From NCBI GenBank assembly GCA_033675265.1, contig JAUJYZ010001070.1, positions 143,140-207,139 of the forward strand: a stretch of 64,000 nt of DNA, read 5' to 3'. Position 1 is the stretch's first letter. Each line of letters begins with the position of its first letter. Origin of the DNA: Actinostola sp. cb2023 (lineage: Eukaryota; Cnidaria; Anthozoa; Actiniaria; Actinostolidae). Shown here piece after piece: positions 15,201-23,904 of this stretch. Both the position numbers and the translations under genes were made by a program. Below the pieces are notes generated by a model. That model ran no database searches. It was given only the letters and a program-made list of their open reading frames with translations, and had not been told where the DNA came from.

Positions 15201-15638
15201 GTTGCCAATGAAAACCGTGCGAAACTTTAAATGTTGCAAAATAATTCACATGAACATTGCGGGGTTTCCCCTGACTCATCGAGCGTTCGCAGTAAGAAGA
15301 ACAAGGCTCTAAATCAACAAAACTGCTCTAATTTAAGGCTGGCTTTCAGTAGACGCAACTAGCACAAAGACAACCACGAGGAATGGTTGCGCTTTTTCTT
15401 ATACTTTCTGTTATCACAACGAAGCTTGTACTTGCGTCTCCTGGGAAAACCTGCCTTCATTTGTCAACATTTTACTACTACTATTTCTAATGTTTTGTAT
15501 TTTTCTATTATTTCAAGGTTCCACGGGATTGGAATCAGGATTGAAGACGATGTGTTAATCACTGAAAATGGACACGAAATCCTGAGTGAGGAATGCCCCA
15601 AAGAACCAGAAGAGATTGAGAAACTTATGCAAAGATGA
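46..15638 (+). CDS. XPNPEP3: Xaa-Pro aminopeptidase 3 (M24B metallopeptidase), 16 exons
   Basis: Exons joined by matching phase and family similarity: 46-112, 681-800, 3396-3450, 4099-4191, 5341-5414, 5556-5625, 5874-5937, 6389-6429, 6984-7096, 10918-11018, 11427-11590, 12746-12896, 13308-13380, 13966-14012, 14749-14909, 15518-15638. All internal junctions are GT/AG and the sum is 1,515 nt, or 504 aa plus stop, close to the ~507 aa of the human protein. Family knowledge: it removes an N-terminal residue preceding proline and acts in mitochondria (yeast Icp55 relative). Visible: the YIGQPT...THPH N-terminal motif, the [12 protein letters not shown] motif of the creatinase-like N domain, and a pita-bread catalytic domain from about residue 240. 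The reading frame stays open upstream of ATG 46 to the window edge, so the true start may lie further 5'; exon 1 is the least certain part. No other exon is missing or broken. Confidence 0.93.
152..203. repeat. (CAT)n microsatellite
   Basis: About 17 uninterrupted CAT triplets in XPNPEP3 intron 1. Confidence 0.95.
242..414. mobile_element. Foldback MITE with nested hairpin
   Basis: Terminal inverted repeat TACAGTAGTCAATG (242-255) with its reverse complement at 401-414. A second inverted pair, TAGCCTGATTATCAG, lies inside at 342-356 and 382-396. There is no ORF. It sits in XPNPEP3 intron 1. Confidence 0.75.
948..1003. repeat. Short hairpin element (AGTCTCC family)
   Basis: Inverted arms of about 21 nt (948-968 and 983-1003, one mismatch) around a short loop. 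It resembles hairpins near 21939, 31652 and 63011. Confidence 0.65.
1160..1433. repeat. CATT/CATC tetranucleotide microsatellite
   Basis: Imperfect CATT, CATC and CTAT tetramers, including an internal duplication of about 100 bp. XPNPEP3 intron 2. Confidence 0.9.
1810..1846. repeat. Short perfect palindrome
   Basis: GCCATGTTGGTGTCGC (1810-1825) and its exact reverse complement (1831-1846) with a 5-nt loop. Confidence 0.9.
2252..2412. repeat. ~70-bp tandem duplication
   Basis: AT-rich unit containing ACATGAAGTTTAATTACCGG, repeated twice with a partial third copy. Confidence 0.85.
2652..2796. mobile_element. Foldback MITE
   Basis: Long inverted arms (TCAACTGAAGG...TCCCTGCAA at the left, reverse complement at 2761-2796) and an inner palindrome based on TTTTGATCAAA. 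The inner palindrome recurs at 3924-3997. Confidence 0.8.
2802..3089 (+). CDS. Hypothetical ORF with an N-terminal membrane anchor (possible alternative exon)
   Basis: A 95-codon ATG-to-stop ORF inside XPNPEP3 intron 2. It has a short basic N-terminus, one hydrophobic segment (about residues 7-27), then a charged stem with an NQS sequon, the layout of a type II Golgi enzyme N-terminus. It sits between two foldback elements. A GTAGTC donor-like site at 3076 would leave phase 1, which is compatible with XPNPEP3 exon 3396-3450, so it could be an alternative 5' exon. I do not recognise it; it may equally be a chance ORF or captured fragment. Confidence 0.3.
   Translation: MCKFYPLRITFVCGLLFLATASYYLFNDILQNNQHLWLKKERLRSLWEWNQDSYVNQSQGAPFMIELNSPSPPEIYPTPQRRSRGLPENTYGSHM
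3091..3324. mobile_element. Foldback MITE, 234 bp
   Basis: A 30-bp terminal inverted repeat (3091-3120 and 3295-3324) contains GTGCGAATCGAAAAACCGTG. Further inverted segments inside make most of the element one hairpin. Confidence 0.9.
3924..3997. mobile_element. Small foldback element
   Basis: 27-nt arms (GACAGTGATCAAAATCCAAA... and reverse complement) around a 20-nt loop. It shares its core with the 2652-2796 element. Confidence 0.8.
4219..5330. repeat. CATC/CATT/CTAT microsatellite, 1.1 kb
   Basis: Mixed CATC, CATT and CTAT tetramers fill almost the whole intron between XPNPEP3 exons 4099-4191 and 5341-5414. Because the repeat lacks stop codons it yields long spurious Ile/His/Ser ORFs. 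Confidence 0.97.
6105..6216. repeat. 56-bp tandem duplication
   Basis: Two copies starting TTGCGCTAGTTGTGTCACTA (6105 and 6161). The flanks are rich in GCTTGTG, also seen at 15000-15200. Confidence 0.85.
6496..6926. mobile_element. TTAA-flanked MITE (431 bp)
   Basis: The ends are TTAA + AGTGCCTATGAAACGAAAA and its near-exact inverted copy + TTAA. It occupies most of the XPNPEP3 intron 6430-6983 and has no transposase. TTAA flanks are typical of piggyBac-type targets, but the superfamily is not proven. Confidence 0.85.
7098..7505. repeat. GAT-rich repeats with ~110-bp tandem units
   Basis: Three copies of a segment containing GAACTCTTATCACACAATCA, separated by GAT-rich DNA. A fourth copy lies at 10668-10712, on the far side of the minisatellite. 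Confidence 0.85.
7506..10660. repeat. 21-bp minisatellite, 3.1 kb
   Basis: Well over 100 copies of GTGTTGCTAATGGTGATGATA with frequent small deletions, in XPNPEP3 intron 7097-10917. The plus strand reads as Val-Leu-Leu-Met or Ala-Asn-Gly-Asp ORFs, which are artefacts. Confidence 0.97.
11117..11376. repeat. (ATC)n/(CAC)n microsatellite
   Basis: Trinucleotide-rich tract directly upstream of XPNPEP3 exon 11427-11590. Confidence 0.95.
11427..15638 (+). CDS. XPNPEP3: XPNPEP3 catalytic-domain exons (M24 metal site)
   Basis: These six exons hold the dinuclear metal site of the aminopeptidase P family. The ligands are intact: Asp in LMDAG (codon 12768), Asp in SDITRTW (12801), His in VSHYLG (14782), Glu in TIEPG (14863) and Glu in RIEDD (15543). 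The histidine of MDTHD (14803), equivalent to a catalytic His of bacterial AMPP, is also present. The YPPVVAGG substrate-pocket motif lies in exon 11427-11590. Complete ligands and canonical splice sites argue for an active enzyme. The protein ends shortly after a conserved ECPKE segment, as in vertebrate orthologues. Confidence 0.93.
11600..11870. repeat. GAT/GGT-rich imperfect repeat
   Basis: Degenerate GAT triplets with G-rich inserts, ending in an inverted ATC tract. No coding signal. Confidence 0.85.
11905..12356. mobile_element. TTAA-flanked MITE (452 bp)
   Basis: TTAAGAGGA at the left and TCCTCTTAA at the right, with GGCGCT-containing subterminal inverted sequence (TTTTTGGCGC/GCGCCAAAAA). 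Non-coding; lies in the XPNPEP3 intron 11591-12745. Confidence 0.8.
12398..12660. repeat. Mixed TTA/ATC/GAT microsatellite
   Basis: TTA and TCA triplets followed by degenerate GAT units and a 20-25-bp repeat containing GATGACGATGACTATTAA. Confidence 0.85.
12985..13142. repeat. (TAG)n, (CAT)n and (AAT)n microsatellite
   Basis: Compound trinucleotide tract in the XPNPEP3 intron 12897-13307. Confidence 0.9.
13443..13620. mobile_element. TA-flanked MITE, GTCGTTTTCGTATGAG family
   Basis: Termini GTCGTTTTCGTATGAGTGGG and its reverse complement, flanked by TA. CCAATCA motifs inside. Same family at 39966, 44138 and 61081. A TA target is typical of Tc1/mariner-type elements. Confidence 0.88.
14462..14690. 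repeat. ~19-bp G-rich minisatellite
   Basis: About 11 copies of a unit like GGGGAGGGGGAAGATTAAA, 58 bp upstream of exon 14749-14909. Confidence 0.95.
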
Positions 15639-16242
15639 CATCCCGGGAAAACACACAAGTTACGAATGCGAATTCCAACAAGGCGTACAATACAGTAACG
15701 AGGGTGGTCACTGCTTCGTAGTACAGTTTGCTGTGGCAAGTAACAGCGTAGGGTAGACATTGCTCCGTTGTAACAGTTTGCTATGACAAGAGTAGGACGT
15801 GTCCCGTTGTTCAGTAGTACCAAGAGTATAGTACCACGCTCTAGGACCCAGAGGAAGTGGCTGAAATCGGGGTACAGCATGGGCGATCAGAGGTCAGCGC
15901 TTCAAGAAATCTTGAATAATTATTTGGGCTTCCTGTGTCGGGATTTGTCAAGAATCGTAGAATGGAATATACAGCCCCTCCCCCTCGTCTATTTGTTACT
16001 GTACTGTGCGGATTACAAGTTGTTCATGTCAACACTAGATCAAAGATATAACGTGAACAAAACAAGGATCAGACATTGAATATTTCTCAAGGCAATTCTG
16101 TATTGTCCAGTATTTTATAGACATAAAGTCATCGATTGAATACGAGAAAAAAAAGGATGAAAAACAACGTTTCGATGTCCTCATTGCACTTGAACTTGAT
16201 AATAATAATTCCATGAGGATATCGAACCGTCGTTCGTTTTTA

Positions 16243-16434
16243 TAGACTGCGAACAGCCCCCCTTTTCCCTTCATACTCAATCGAACTAGCCTGCGATGGG
16301 GACAGGAAGGGGAAAAGGAGGGTACTCCTCTCCAGTCCCCCTCCCCCTCCCCTTTTCCCTAGAGTCTGGCTACGCAGAGATTGAGTCTACACTGACCGAG
16401 TCTGGCAGGAAAAGGGGGACTGTTCACAGTCTAC
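16243..16434. mobile_element. Foldback MITE (AGACTGCGAACAG)
   Basis: TAGACTGCGAACAGCCCCC (left) pairs with GGGGGACTGTTCACAGTCTA (right). Internal pyrimidine- and purine-rich inverted tracts. Confidence 0.8.
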
Positions 16435-16550
16435 GTTTCGATGATATGATAATTGTTTTAAACGATATTTAAAAGTTAAGAGTTACTTTATAAAAAAAAA
16501 AGATAAATGAGTGGAATCCTTGTGTTCAGTATGACGTGCAATAACCATTC

Positions 16551-16630
16551 TCCTCTCCTCTCCTCTCCTCTCCTCTCCTCTCCTCTCCTCTCCTCTCCTC
16601 TCCTCTCCTCTCCTCCTCTCCTCTCCTCTG
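16551..16630. repeat. (TCTCC)n microsatellite
   Basis: About 15 copies of the pentamer TCTCC. Confidence 0.95.
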
Positions 16631-16740
16631 AAAGGTGTTTACTGATTTAGCATTGAGAGTAGCATAGGAGCCATGGACCCGCACGGTGAACCATTACAAA
16701 GCTGAAAGAGGATTTAGGGCTACAATGGGTTTATTATAAG

Positions 16741-16896
16741 TAATACCATGGCACTGAGGGATATTAGTGATTAAATGTCCCCGAAGCCGAGGGAAGTTTA
16801 GTGGAAGTCCCGAGCCTCCGGGCGAGGGACTTTTACTAAACTTCCCGAGGCTGAGGGACATTTAATCACTAATATCCCGAAGATGCCATGGTATTA
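16741..16896. mobile_element. Foldback MITE (TAATACCATGGC ends)
   Basis: A near-perfect hairpin from TAATACCATGGC to its reverse complement, with GAGGGA-rich arms. The next element shares its terminal TAATACCATG. Confidence 0.88.
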
Positions 16897-16901
16897 GTTT
16901 G

Positions 16902-17712
16902 TAATACCATGATCACCGAGGAAATGGACAAAAATACAGGCTTGAGTTAACCGGCGCAAAGGAGAATATATTATAGTGTTTTGTGAAAGAGTCTTAATTG
17001 ATTAGACTGTACTCTGGGGAATGCTTCATGTTGCACATCTTTGTTTCATTTACACAATAAAAGAGTATAAATTAGTTATAGTAAGGAGTACCTGAAGGTA
17101 AACAGATCAGAAATGGCGGAAGGTCGGTTTACTTTTATGAGAGATGACGAAGTGGAGCAAGTAAGGGAGAATACGGTTCCTCAAAACACTAAAAAGCACA
17201 TACAGAAAAAGAGGAAAGTGCCAACTAATATAATATTTCATTGTGTGAATCGAACAAATAACAGAAATAGGTCTAATAAAATATCCTTTGAATTCGACTT
17301 TTGTGCATTTCCTTCTATTGCGCATGCGTTAACGATGTTGTATTTTGAGCTTCACACATCCCACACGTCTTGAATGCTCGAGTCATCATAAGTAGAGGAG
17401 CGATTATTAAAGTACTATTCGGTTTGCTCTTGGGTCCCAATGATTGTGTGTACACCTGGTGTATATGAGGGACTGACTTGCATCCTCAAGCATAGTAATG
17501 AGGGATATTTAGTCTAAATGTCCCTCATGAATATAATCATGAGGGACCGATTTAGTCTAAATTTCCCTCATGATTGTATTCATGAGGGAGATTTAGTCTA
17601 AATTTCCCTCATTACTATGCATGAGCGATGCTCGACTTAGAGCTTTCGCGAGGGATGTTCGATGTTAAATGTCCCTCGTGGAACAATGAAAACCGAGGTG
17701 ATCATGGTATTA
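16902..17712. mobile_element. Foldback element with TAATACCATGATCACC ends (811 bp)
   Basis: Terminal repeat TAATACCATGATCACCGAGG at the left, inverted at 17692-17712. Inner inverted copies of TTTAGTCTAAATGTCCCTCA occur at 17500-17610. It begins 6 bp after the preceding foldback and encloses the ORF at 17113-17373. Confidence 0.8.
17113..17373 (+). pseudogene. Fragment resembling the N-terminus of a Crypton/QRICH1-type (DUF3504) protein
   Basis: An 86-codon ORF starting MAEGRFTFM, then acidic residues and an NTKKH segment followed by Lys/Arg. This pattern (acidic helix, then N-T-K-K) resembles the start of domesticated Crypton recombinase-like proteins common in invertebrates, but no recombinase core follows. 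It lies wholly inside a foldback element. I read it as a captured or decayed fragment; the family assignment is from memory of the pattern and is weak. Confidence 0.3.
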
Positions 17713-17916
17713 TGGAAGGTATGCTACGAAATCCCTTGGGATCGCTCATAACAACAACTATTAGCTATGATTGTTATGCATGCTTTTACCAAAAGCATTA
17801 AAAGATCGATTACGCAAGCAAAGAACAAATGCGAACGTGACTGAGGTGCAATTTAGAGATGTTATTGTCTGTAAAGAGCGTAAAGAAATGTACTCTAAGT
17901 TCACTGCCGTGAAAAA

Positions 17917-20900
17917 ATGACCGATCACAATAGCTTCACTCTGCCCAACTTACAAAGAAAGCATCCACATCTTTCACAACTCAATAACTGGACATCCAGG
18001 CAACTTTCTGCAGGGTATTGTGACCAGAGTATAAATGGAGACGGCGTGGAACACTCGAAAGCAAAACAACAACTTTTCAGGCAACCTTTGAAGGGTAATA
18101 AAGTGAGCCCACTTTCGCCGATAGAGTTGGAGTTAGTTAGTAAACTACCTCCAATAAGTACCTCACTCACAAAAGGAATATCAGATGCAAATGTCGGCGT
18201 GAAAGGTTTATTGTCGACCTCTCCACTACCAGATATTTCAACTTCGAACTCGAACATTTCCAGAGCTGATCAAGGTAGAAATAAAAAAGCTGAGAAAGAA
18301 ACTCCAGCTGGTGAACAGAGTTTATCTGGCATGCAAACTGTTGTAAGTGTTCCTTGCTACTTCTTTATGTTCCTTGAGCATTTTGCATATAATGATACTT
18401 CCAACAAAGTTTGTGATTCATAGGTAATGTAGTAGCAGTGTATCGCAAATTAAACAAACCAGTTTGACACTACATACCAATTACCAACTCCTATTGCAGG
18501 TACTGAATGACAAAAACGACGAGATATCGATTGCTGACGCAGAAATCGATACTCAATCGGCAAAGGCAATGAAAAGAAAGAAACGACTGAAGACTATAAA
18601 AATACTCAAGATTACTGCATTTGTTGTGTTTGTTATCAGCATAGCCATAGTAGTTGTTGTTAAGACACTAGGTAAGTCAAATTGTGGTTTCAGTCATAGT
18701 ATGTATTATGTGTGGTCTATGTATGTATGATAGGTGGGACTCGTGACCCATTTCGCACCTAACTGAGCATGTTTAGCTAAACTACGTTTTTCTCGATTCT
18801 ACAACGCCGGAAAACGCATGTGTTTTTAAACCAGTTAAACTACCTGGAATAAGATAAAGGACACTGAATCTCTCCACATGTAATCCATCAAAAAGACGCG
18901 CGCATACAATATATATATTTTGTGCTAAAATTAGCCTCAGAAGAAATGGTTAGGATGCCTGTGGTTGGGCGGCCTGTGGTTGGGCGGCCTGTGGTTGGGC
19001 GGCCTGTGGTTGGGCGGCCTGTGGTTGGGCGGCCTGTGGTTGGGCGGCCTGCAGGGTGGTAACCAACAGCAACGGTCAGTTTCTCATTTTGTTTCCCACC
19101 CTTGACAGAAAACGCCTCTGAAAAAGCTTGGCAAAAAGCGAACAGCTCGTTTGCCACTGAAGATCACGCAGAACAAGCAGATAAGCAGATAGATGCTGTG
19201 AACGAACATGGTCATGCAAGAACACTTACAAGTCATAGCACAGTACGTTCAGAATACACCTGGGTGCACCGTGAGGAGAGTTTCTCTTTCATTGTACATC
19301 AAAACGAACAACGGACGATAATCCCGGCCGGGATGACACAAGATCTACACCCTTGGCAATCTACACAATCTACCAGTTCAATGGATCTACAAACTGTCAA
19401 CTTGGAATCTATGGAACGTTTCGACGGAACCAAATCTGTAACGCCATCTCGTACATTACATGTAACGCACTCTCACGTGACACCTAGGTTGGGATTATTG
19501 GGCAGTGTGGAAATTCCATCTTTTAGGGATCCACCTAGTAACGTCGCAACTGATGACATGTCTTCCATTGGGATTAAACAGAGTAATGGACTGCGTGACA
19601 TAACGCAAATCCTACCCACTAGAGTCACACAATCTTACGGAAATACTTTACACAGTGAAGCATCGTCGCATCTGGAGTCTTATTACGTTCCATCAGACAT
19701 GCGCAGTACAAGAGTCACTCCTAGCCTACCGCAGTTTTCAGTAAAGTTTGTAGTTGGAGCGGAAGTAACATCAAAACAATTACTTGTTATACCATATTTA
19801 AAAGTAACGCAATCTCAAGGCAGCGGAGCTGGTATTGATGTAACGCAATCTTCAGACGTTACAATTCAAGCTGATGGACGTTCAACTGGCGCCAAAGTAA
19901 CGCAAACTTCACCAAATAATGGCGCATCGCAATCTTCTCTTCCAACACAGACTGGAAGGATTTCAACAAGCGCAAAAGTAACGCAATCTACTCGTGTCTT
20001 TCGTAATATTGGTGTAACGCAATCTTCAGACGTTACAATACAAAATAATGGACGTTCAACCGCCGCCAAAGTAACGCAAACTTCACCAAATAATGGCGCA
20101 TCGCAATCTTCTCTTCCAACACCAACTGGAAGGATTTCAACAAGCGCAAAAGTAACGCAATCTACTCGTGTCTTACGTAATATTGGTGTAACGCAATCTC
20201 AAGGCAGCGGAGCTGGTATTGATGTAACGCAATCTTCAGACATTACAATTCAAGCTGATGGACGTTCAACTGGCGCCAAAGTAACGCAAACTTCACCAAA
20301 TAATGGCGCATCGCAATCTTCTCTTCCAACACCAACTGGAAGGATTTCAACAAGCGCAAAAGTAACGCAATCTACTCGTGTCTTTCGTAATATTGGTGTA
20401 ACGCAATCTTCAGACGTTACAATACAAAATAATGGACGTTCAACCGCCGCCAAAGTAACGCAAACTTCACCAAATAATGGCGCATCGCAATCTTCTTTTC
20501 CAATACCAACTGGAAGGATTTCAACAAGCGCAAAAGTAACGCAATCTACTCGTGTCTTACGTAATATTGGTGTAACGCAATCTCAAGGCAGCGGAGCTGG
20601 TATTGATGTAACGCAATCTTCAGACATTACAATTCAAGCTGATGGACGTTCTACTGGCGCCAAAGTAACGCAAACTTCACCAAATAATGGTGCATCGCAA
20701 TCTTCTCTTCCAACACCAACTGGAAGGATTTCAACAAGCGCAAAAGTAACGCAATCTACTCGTGCCTTTCGTAGTATTGGTGTAACGCAATCTTCAGACG
20801 TTACAATACAAAATAATGGACGTTCAACTGCCGCCAAAGTAACGCAAACTTCACCAAATAATGGCGCATCGCAATCTTCTCTTCCAACACCAACTGGAAG

Positions 20901-21919
20901 GATTTCAACAAGCGCAAAAGTAACGCAATCTACTCGTGTCTTACGTAATATTGGTGTAACGCAATCTCAAGGCAGCGGAGCTGGTATTGATGTAACGCAA
21001 TCTTCAGACATTACAATTCAAGCTGATGGACGTTCTACTGGCGCCAAAGTAACGCAAACTTCACCAAATAATGGCGCATCGCAATCTTCTCTTCCAACAC
21101 CAACTGGAAGGATTTCAACAAGCGCAAAAGTATCGCAATCTACTCGTGTCTTTCGTAATATTGGTGTTAACGCAATCTTCAGATCTTGCGACACCTACCG
21201 GTGGAGTCTTAATTGACGTCCAGCCGGTAACGCACATCTCACCTAATAATGGTGTAACGCAATCATTCGATTTTTATACACCGAGAGATTCCGTGATTTT
21301 AGAAAGAGCTATGGTAACGCAATCTCCTAAAAGGGCGCTAACAATTGATGTAACGCAATCCTTACAATTTGATGTAGCAGCAACGTCACGACCAGTGATT
21401 TCAACCCGTGACAAAGTAACACAATCTTTGGTCACACCAGTCACCGACAATCTTGATGAAAGAAGTGGCGATGCACCAAGTAACTTTGACCTAAATGTCA
21501 CGCCAGCATTGACACATGTCACGCCAAATAAATTGCGTGACGACTTGACCGCACTTTCACCAACACATAATACAGCAAAAATGACGTCATCAGTGACTCT
21601 CTCTGAGTCTGCCGTTTACACAGTAGACCGTTTGATTGTCGCGCACACAGGGACTTCGCCGAGCAATGGTCCCTCAGCTGTCCCGCGGGGTAGAAAATGT
21701 AAAGACGGGAAATTTTCGAGGCATCCCGTCCATTGTACGAGATTTCTACGATGTATCCATGGTAACTGGCTTGAACAGAAATGTGGTCCTGGAACAGTCT
21801 TCAATCCTCGTATCAACGTTTGCGATTGGCTAAGTAATGTACAATGTTTAGGTGCCTATGACTATAAAGTCATTACCCAAAATTCACCCACCCCTTCCCC
21901 CCAAAAATATGGTGAGTAG
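17917..21919 (+). CDS. Type II transmembrane mucin-like protein with C-terminal chitin-binding (CBM14) domain; frameshifted
   Basis: Exons 17917-18342 (phase 0), 18500-18671 and 19109-21919; splice sites GTAAGT and GTAAGT with TTGCAG and GACAG acceptors. About 180 polar N-terminal residues end in a basic KRKKR stretch, followed by one transmembrane segment (IKILKITAFVVFVISIAIVV), giving a cytosolic N-terminus and a large outside domain. The outside part is Ser/Thr/Gln-rich with recurrent VTQS motifs, including a 128-aa repeat, and ends in a six-cysteine peritrophin-A/CBM14 domain. The main frame stops at 21216 because one extra T lies near 21167; the next frame carries on to 21919. Without that base the length would be about 1,135 aa. 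Likely a membrane-anchored chitin-binding mucin (inference). The last codons are also followed by a GTGAGT donor at 21912, so a further exon is possible. Confidence 0.8.
18500..18671 (+). CDS. Transmembrane exon of the chitin-binding mucin
   Basis: 57 codons: an acidic start, a KRKKR cluster and a 20-residue Val/Ile-rich helix just before the donor. Positive charge on the N-side predicts an N-in (type II) topology. No signal peptide is seen upstream in exon 1, which fits signal-anchor insertion. Confidence 0.8.
18962..19052. repeat. 15-bp tandem repeat
   Basis: Six copies of GGTTGGGCGGCCTGT in the intron just before exon 19109. Confidence 0.95.
19804..21165 (+). repeat. 384-bp coding higher-order repeat
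   Basis: Copies start at 19804, 20188, 20572 and 20956 (last one partial). Each 128-aa unit contains two related sub-units beginning VTQSSD and sharing SPNNGASQSS and GRISTSAKVTQS, one with an added QGSGAGID block. Copies differ by few bases, so the array is young or homogenised. The period is a multiple of three, preserving the frame. Confidence 0.96.
21698..21847 (+). other. CBM14 / peritrophin-A chitin-binding domain
   Basis: Six cysteines in the CBM14 order, with aromatic residues at RFLRC and CDW and the GTVFNP motif that precedes the fifth cysteine in this family. Known ligand of the family is chitin. It is encoded in the frame used after the frameshift. Confidence 0.88.
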
Positions 21920-21938
21920 CCTCTCCCCCGGTAGACTC

Positions 21939-22008
21939 CTACGCACCCGTTTTTAGTTCCGTCACGCGCCGAGAGCGTTGCGTGACGGAACTAAAAACGG
22001 GTGCGTAG
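21939..22008. repeat. Perfect hairpin, 29-bp arms
   Basis: Arms CTACGCACCCGTTTTTAGTT... (21939-21967) and exact reverse complement (21980-22008), a 12-nt loop apart, just past the mucin stop codon. Confidence 0.93.
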
Positions 22009-22242
22009 TAGCATACTCCCCCGGGGAAATTTCCGGCCGATCATCTTTCTATTAGCAATGGTCGTAATTACACTTTGACGTTCGTCATTAATAGCTAGTA
22101 GTATTATATAGGGCGCAGGAAATATCAAAGGCACCCGTTGTCCAACTCGTGGATTACCACCACCCCCTCCCCCAAAGTTGTGAGCCTGCGATTTACTTCA
22201 GCGGCAACGTAATGAAAGTCTTACATCCGAGGAGTGAGTGAT

Positions 22243-22517
22243 CAAGGGAGCACGTTAAAATGTTGCTTGTTTGTCGTGGTTTTCGTCGAAAATAACGAAC
22301 GTATATAAAGAAAACACGATTACTCGGAAAATGAGCCTGGAAACGAACTGGCCTCCGCTGAAATTCGGATCGCCCCCTTCGGGGACTCAAAGTGTTGGCC
22401 AGCGGAGGCCAGTTCGTTTCCAGGCTCATTTTCCGAGTAATCGTGTTTTCTTTATATACGTTCGTTATTTTCGACGAAAACCACGACAAACAAGCAACAT
22501 TTTAACGTGCTCCCTTG
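22243..22517. mobile_element. Near-perfect 118-bp-arm palindrome (foldback MITE)
   Basis: Arms 22243-22360 and 22400-22517 are reverse complements; the loop is 39 nt. Both strands therefore read the same start of a spurious ORF. No target duplication could be assigned by eye. Confidence 0.95.
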
Positions 22518-23203
22518 GAGTGATCGCAAAATTGTCCCAATGTCATCCCTATAACTCGTGGATTACATAATCGATTGCATAATCCACGAGTTAAAAAGGA
22601 CGTCATATCAGCAAGTGCGTGTATGGATCGACTTTATAAAGCGATTCTCAGTATTCGTTAATTATTACTTCTATTAGACTGTCTGTCTAACATTGTCAAC
22701 GCCCGCTCTGCACGTGTGTGTTTTTACTCTTCACTAAGACTAACTTAAAAGGAAGCATGGAATCGAAAACTGCGATCAATGACCGATAAGCTTACTTATA
22801 CCTCCTATGTAAACTATCAGTGCGTCACTGAGAAACATTAATGACCCAAAGAGAAACAAACCAGTCTAGTTCCCTTCCTTTGAGTACTTATTCATTCAAA
22901 CTGCTGCGAATGATTTCCAATTAAAGTGCAATTAAACATGTCTTGCCTGTGAATTTCGATTTTGTGTTACGCTGCGTATGACTTAAAGAAAACACGATTG
23001 AATATGATCAAATATGAACAAGCTCGGCGGATGTTAAAAAATCATCTGCCATCGCTGGTTAATATACGCAGATAGTGCTATCAATTATGCACACAAATAG
23101 GCCAGTATTATGCCCTGCTGTACAGTCTACGAGACGATGGTGGGATAAGTTAAGTCAAGCCTTTTTATTTTTTATTTTTTATATTTTTTAATTATTATTT
23201 AAG

Positions 23204-23904
23204 TTAAGGTGATTCCCTTGCAAAATTGCATTGCGCACGCTCTACTCGCACGATTCTGAATAAAATTTTAGTTGACGAGTAGCGCGCGCTAACTTACGCC
23301 ATCGAGCTCGCGCAGCATTGGAGACCATTGGAAATCGTTAAATATTTCAAGTGTAACTGAAGTTTACTCAAAATAAATGAAAACGAGCACGGTGACCCCC
23401 ATTTTTTATTCAATAATTTCATCACACTATAGTTCTCTAGTATATAGCAAAGTATTAAAAAAAGTTAGAATTTCAAACATTAAAAAAATTGAATGAAAGC
23501 ATACGGAGTATCGATTTTAGACCCTCTCGGTGGTGTCGAGCATCTGTGTTCTGCACGTGTTTATTTTTCGACAACTATGCAAAATTCGAGCATTTTCTTA
23601 CTATCAGACGATAGGCTAGACCTCCTATGTAAAAAGCCATAGCAACCACTTTAGTTCATTATTGCCAGTCTTTTGTCTTTTAAGTTGTGGAAAATTATTT
23701 ACCCGATCCCGATGTCACGCGAGACTCGACTGAAAGACCTAAAATACCATAATTTCAAAGCAGTGTAGCGCAAAAATGAGCGCGGTGACCCCCTCGCTGG
23801 TTTTACGCAGATAGCATTTTTTGAAACTACATACCGTAATGTATCACCATGCCAAGTTATAGAAAATTCTAGGATTTGCTTCTATTTCAAGGGAATCACC
23901 TTAA
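23204..23904. mobile_element. TTAA-flanked non-autonomous transposon (701 bp)
   Basis: TTAAGGTGATTCCCTTG at the left, CAAGGGAATCACCTTAA at the right. No transposase ORF inside. TTAA flanks point to a piggyBac-type target preference (inference). Confidence 0.88.

Larger units (their letters stand above)
15639..17916. other. Intergenic region between XPNPEP3 and the chitin-binding mucin gene
   Basis: No complete gene seen. It holds the XPNPEP3 3' flank, three foldback elements, a TCTCC microsatellite and a small ORF inside one element, listed separately. No polyadenylation signal could be assigned with confidence. Confidence 0.7.

Noticed and set aside
19866..20837. Three identical 67-codon minus-strand ORFs, 384 bp apart
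   Set aside because: Antisense shadows of the coding higher-order repeat of the mucin.
21140..21180. A ~30-bp intron that would remove the mucin frameshift
   Set aside because: Far too short for a spliceosomal intron; a single extra T relative to the repeat consensus explains it better.
22193..22570. ORFs of the same sequence on both strands
   Set aside because: Consequence of the palindrome; no family or codon signal.
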